Virus record (IMG/VR): IMGVR_UViG_3300020222_000165
Coordinates: 1 to 25,520 of that record
Reading direction: 5' to 3' (one strand)
Source: a virus
DNA: 25,520 bases
Shown here: positions 23,606 to 25,520 of the stretch, piece by piece
How the letters are laid out: the number at the start of each line of letters is the position of its first letter
Position numbering within the stretch: position 1 is the first letter of the stretch
The notes under the pieces: model-generated
What the model was told of the DNA's origin: nothing
The model's input: the letters and a program-made list of their open reading frames with translations, nothing else
Databases searched by the model: none
Program-made: the position numbers and the translations under genes

Positions 23606-23752
23606 TTATTTCCTCTTTCGTCTTACTGTCTTACCCTTGTGCTTCTTTTCGGGCAAATTCTTGGGGACGCCGTACTTCTTCGCCCACCTTTTGGCTATCT
23701 TCGGATGACGAGCGTACATGAATCGAATCTGGGCCCTACTCTTGAAAGGCAT
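23606..23752 (-). CDS. Short basic phage protein of the MPFKS type
   Basis: 48 residues, starting MPFKSRAQIRFMYARHPK and continuing IAKRWAKKYGVP, then a highly basic tail ending KTVRRKRK. The opening MPFKS.AQ..Y.YA..P..AKRWA is a pattern I know from many very small phage proteins of unknown function. It is too short and basic to be an enzyme and may bind nucleic acid. It lies after the probable small terminase gene and overlaps the end of a possible 42-residue gene. The family match gives confidence that it is real despite its size. Confidence 0.75.
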   Translation of the reverse strand: MPFKSRAQIRFMYARHPKIAKRWAKKYGVPKNLPEKKHKGKTVRRKRK

Positions 23753-23864
23753 CTTCGTTGAAATCCTCACCCCAATCGGTGGAAGCGTACCAAACTAGCT
23801 GATAACCCAAACGCGCTAATATCCACCTCATCACGACCAGAGTCTTAAACAAGAGCTTACTCAA
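23736..23864 (-). CDS. Possible very small protein after the small terminase gene
   Basis: 42 residues from TTG at 23862-23864, which overlaps the terminase stop (TTGAGTAA). It reads MSKLLFKTLVVMRWILARLG, then YQLVWYASTDWGEDFNEDAF and QE: an amphipathic, partly hydrophobic N-terminus and an acidic C-terminus. It overlaps the next gene by 17 bases. An ATG at codon 12 is an alternative start. The tight packing supports it, but the rare start codon and lack of homology leave it doubtful. Confidence 0.35.
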   Translation of the reverse strand: MSKLLFKTLVVMRWILARLGYQLVWYASTDWGEDFNEDAFQE

Positions 23865-24411
23865 TATCATCTTCACTTTCGTCTTTACCATCTTCGCTCC
23901 CATCACCCAGCAAATGGTCTGGTCTCTCTTCTATAATCGTCCAGTCCTCAGCATCCACGATGTCTCCGCTTGCGAGGCCCTTAATCTCCGGCAAGAGCTG
24001 CGTAAGCAGCCGCCTCCAGTTCTCTCCGATGTCCCTGGTGACTTCCACTCTCGATGCGAACGTAGGGTCTCTCACGGCTCTCAAAGAAGCTTGCGCAGCA
24101 TCCAGGGCAACTCTCAAGTTGTCGTCCTGGTCTCTGAGTTCGATGATTCTGGCAAAACTTTTAGCCGCCTGGTCTGCCGCTGCTTTACGGATGACCTCGG
24201 TGACTTCTCCTCGAATCACCATATTCCAGGCTGTGACGAAGGTTGGCTGTCTCTTCCAAACCTTCTGCACCGTAAGGGGAGAACATCCAGCCTGTTCGCA
24301 AGCCCACTTAACGTCGGGACATTGCGCATAGTAAAACAGGAACAACCTTTGAGCAGGGGTGAGGACACCAAGTCCTTCATCCCAGTCAACAGGAACTATG
24401 GATTTAGTCAT
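23857..24411 (-). CDS. Probable terminase small subunit
   Basis: 184 residues from ATG at 24411. The N-terminal part (about residues 17-60) is a helix-turn-helix: TPAQRLFLFYYAQC, WACEQAGCSPLTVQKVWK, then PTFVTAWN. This is the layout of small terminase subunits that bind the packaging site (Q..FL..Y......ACE.AG.S..TV..W......F..AW). A long helical region follows (RKAAADQAAKSFARIIELRD), suited to forming the oligomeric ring, and the protein ends in a strongly acidic tail (GSEDGKDESEDDIE). An unrelated phage regulator with a similar helix-turn-helix is the alternative. It starts three bases after the upstream secreted gene stops and lies 2.2 kb from the large subunit. Confidence 0.75.
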   Translation of the reverse strand: MTKSIVPVDWDEGLGVLTPAQRLFLFYYAQCPDVKWACEQAGCSPLTVQKVWKRQPTFVTAWNMVIRGEVTEVIRKAAADQAAKSFARIIELRDQDDNLRVALDAAQASLRAVRDPTFASRVEVTRDIGENWRRLLTQLLPEIKGLASGDIVDAEDWTIIEERPDHLLGDGSEDGKDESEDDIE

Positions 24412-24413
24412 CG

Positions 24414-24935
24414 TTACTCTATTCTCTTCAAGGTAAAGTTGACGAACAGCAAATCGTTGTTTGCCCACCACAAATCGCGGTACAGAATCCCTACCTCACA
24501 CCCAGGCCAGACGAAAGCCTGTTGTTCCGCAAATACCCACTCGTATTGTCTCGCCATGACAGCGTTGCCCAGAGCGTGCCACTCCTTCGTGTCGTGCCAC
24601 ATGAGCGTCGTCTCCCTAGTCTCGCTGCTATGATTCATGGCAGCGAGCTCGATAATTTCCCAATTGCCCTCGGAGACAAAAAAGTGAATAATCCAGATAC
24701 CCGGAGCCGGGCCTTCAATCAAATCGTCTCTCGTCGGCCAGTAAGTAACCGCAACCAGGCCAATATCGTCGTTGACCACTACCTTTGCCCCCGCAGGCAC
24801 ACACAGCGGGCCTACACGCTGAAGATGTAAGTTTGCTGGACATGGTAAAGATGCTAAAGAGTCTGTCGGCCTCACGAACATCGAGAGGATGACACTCGCA
24901 AAGACAACCGACACACCAAATATCTTACCAAGCAT
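24414..24935 (-). CDS. Secreted or membrane-anchored protein of unknown function
   Basis: 173 residues from ATG at 24935; a GTG at 24953 is possible but would overlap its own purine-rich site. The N-terminus is a signal sequence or anchor: MLGKIFG, a hydrophobic stretch (VSVVFASVILSMFV), then PTDSLASLPCP. The mature part is beta-rich with WPTRDD, GIWIIHFF and LFVNFTLKRIE. Two early Cys (PCPAN..., GPLCVP) may form a disulphide. The WPT.DD motif and exported nature recall the 280-residue protein at 22539, although overall similarity is weak. No enzyme motif is found. Confidence 0.6.
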   Translation of the reverse strand: MLGKIFGVSVVFASVILSMFVRPTDSLASLPCPANLHLQRVGPLCVPAGAKVVVNDDIGLVAVTYWPTRDDLIEGPAPGIWIIHFFVSEGNWEIIELAAMNHSSETRETTLMWHDTKEWHALGNAVMARQYEWVFAEQQAFVWPGCEVGILYRDLWWANNDLLFVNFTLKRIE

Positions 24936-24967
24936 ACGAACGTCTATCGTCACCTTCTACCTTCTTA

Positions 24968-25099
24968 CTACAAACACTCTGAGTACCCACACCAGAGACA
25001 AACCCAACAACCCTCGACACACATTAGGGTTTGTCCGCAGTCAGGGCACTTCTCTTTATTGCGCCACCTGGTAGCCCAGGTGCCTGAAATCTTAGTCAC
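24968..25099 (-). CDS. Small zinc-ribbon protein
   Basis: 43 residues from GTG at 25099, which overlaps the end of the upstream gene and has AGGGAG seven bases before it. After a short basic stretch comes KCPDCGQTLMCVEGC followed by WVCLWCGYSEC. The two CxxC knuckles (CPDC and CLWC) with extra Cys residues form a zinc ribbon like the small C-terminal ribbons of ribonucleotide reductases and of many short phage proteins (CP.CG..L....GC..C..CGYS.C). It is probably free-standing; the partner, nucleic acid or protein, is unknown. Confidence 0.65.
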   Translation of the reverse strand: MTKISGTWATRWRNKEKCPDCGQTLMCVEGCWVCLWCGYSECL

Positions 25100-25274
25100 C
25101 GAATAACTCCCTAATCAACGATTTAGTCACAGGCCCTACTTCTCTGGCCTTGCCAATCCTCGCTTTCGCTCGGACGACTTTAAGAGTGCGGAGTTGTCTT
25201 ACCTTGCCTCGACACATCACTTTTCCAGCCTGAACATCTTCGCTAGATATAGGGAATAGTCCAAAACGTCTCAT
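25092..25274 (-). CDS. Small basic protein of unknown function
   Basis: 60 residues from ATG at 25274, chosen because AAGGAG ends eight bases upstream; the longer frame from 25364 reads through GC-rich hairpins and is not credible. The protein reads MRRFGLFPISSEDVQAGKVM, then a basic core (RQLRTLKVVRAKARIGKARE) and LIRELFGD. It may bind nucleic acid. It is the first minus-strand gene in the window and overlaps the zinc-ribbon start by eight bases. The family is unknown. Confidence 0.45.
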   Translation of the reverse strand: MRRFGLFPISSEDVQAGKVMCRGKVRQLRTLKVVRAKARIGKAREVGPVTKSLIRELFGD

Positions 25275-25294
25275 CACCATCACTCCTTTGGGGT

Positions 25295-25492
25295 AGCGCA
25301 GCGAGTAATGTTGAGCGCTGCGCTGTCCTGGCGGCCCGCCCACTAACCCCTGCGGGCCGCCCATCCCTGCTGCGCCGAACCGTAGCTTGTTAGTTGTTTG
25401 AGCGTTGTTGCTACAGCCCTGTTTGCAGACACCGATGTTCGTGGATGGCGCGGCAGGTCTGCCTGCCGCGCTGTATCGGCGCAGCAGGGATG
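25295..25492. other. GC-rich region of nested hairpins, possible structured RNA
   Basis: No supported gene lies here. Perfect inverted repeats: AGCGCAGCG/CGCTGCGCT (25295-25303, 25316-25324); GGCGGCCCGC/GCGGGCCGCC (25330-25339, 25352-25361); a 17-base pair CATCCCTGCTGCGCCGA (25362-25378) with its complement at 25476-25492; and inside it GCGCGGCAGG/CCTGCCGCGC (25448-25457, 25462-25471) and GTAGC/GCTAC (25382-25386, 25410-25414). The base composition is much richer in G and C than the neighbouring genes. A plus-strand terminator follows directly. It could be a plus-strand structured RNA, the leader of the minus-strand genes, or a mobile hairpin element. Confidence 0.6.
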
Positions 25493-25520
25493 ACGATTTG
25501 AAAAATCGTCATCTTTTTCT
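25489..25520 (+). terminator. Intrinsic terminator on the plus strand
   Basis: GATGACGATTT (25489-25499) pairs perfectly with AAATCGTCATC (25503-25513) around GAA, followed by TTTTTCT at the window end. The T-run follows the hairpin only in the plus direction. No plus-strand protein gene precedes it, so it would end a non-coding transcript or one starting in the hairpin region. Its 5' arm shares GATG with the 3' arm of the 17-base pair stem, so the two structures compete. Confidence 0.75.

Noticed and set aside
23914-24633. Plus-strand open frame of 239 codons
   Set aside because: It is antisense to the probable small terminase and a secreted protein gene, both with convincing domains or signals. 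No start signal or recognisable protein features were found.
25362-25492. A 131-base miniature inverted-repeat transposon with 17-base ends
   Set aside because: No target-site duplication is visible, and further hairpins plus a terminator suggest RNA structure. Not fully excluded.

Overview
The window is part of the late (structural) region of a tailed double-stranded DNA bacteriophage. Every gene I can support lies on the minus strand, so transcription runs from the right edge (25.3 kb) to the left edge (1). Packed genes with TAATG, ATGA or few-base junctions, purine-rich ribosome binding sites and two tRNA genes fit a virus of bacteria. The host cannot be named from the sequence. Large terminase, portal, scaffold and a capsid protein of the SU10/DUF5309 type are present. 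No tape-measure, sheath or tail-tube gene is visible. A probable adaptor, a probable beta-propeller nozzle and a 2146-residue protein beside the portal suggest a short-tailed (podovirus-like) particle; this is inference.

In transcription order: (1) 25.5-22.5 kb, a GC-rich hairpin region, small proteins (one with a zinc ribbon), two secreted proteins, the probable small terminase subunit and a short basic MPFKS-type protein; (2) 22.47-22.32 kb, tandem tRNA-Trp and tRNA-Met; (3) 22.2-21.6 kb, a Cys-rich protein and two small one-helix membrane proteins; (4) 21.6-18.1 kb, large terminase, portal and a small helical protein; (5) 18.1-11.0 kb, a Pro/Ala-rich protein and the giant probable internal virion protein; (6) 11.0-8.4 kb, scaffold and major capsid protein; (7) 8.3-6.6 kb, four small proteins, probably head or decoration, separated partly by GC-rich hairpins, one with a C2H2 zinc finger; (8) 6.6 kb to the left edge, adaptor, nozzle/propeller protein, a degenerate nuclease-fold protein and a tail fibre that runs off the window.

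The main discovery is that the major capsid gene is split. Its apparent stop at 9006 lies inside a 624-base group I intron (8460-9083) carrying a LAGLIDADG homing endonuclease gene. P1, P3, P4, P5, P7 with a bulge, P8, P9 and P10 can all be drawn by eye. The second exon (8391-8459) supplies the missing C-terminus of the capsid family. Splicing gives a 379-residue protein; unspliced RNA gives a 382-residue form with a different tail. The right end of the window also holds an unusual nested hairpin region followed by a plus-strand terminator, possibly a small structured RNA.
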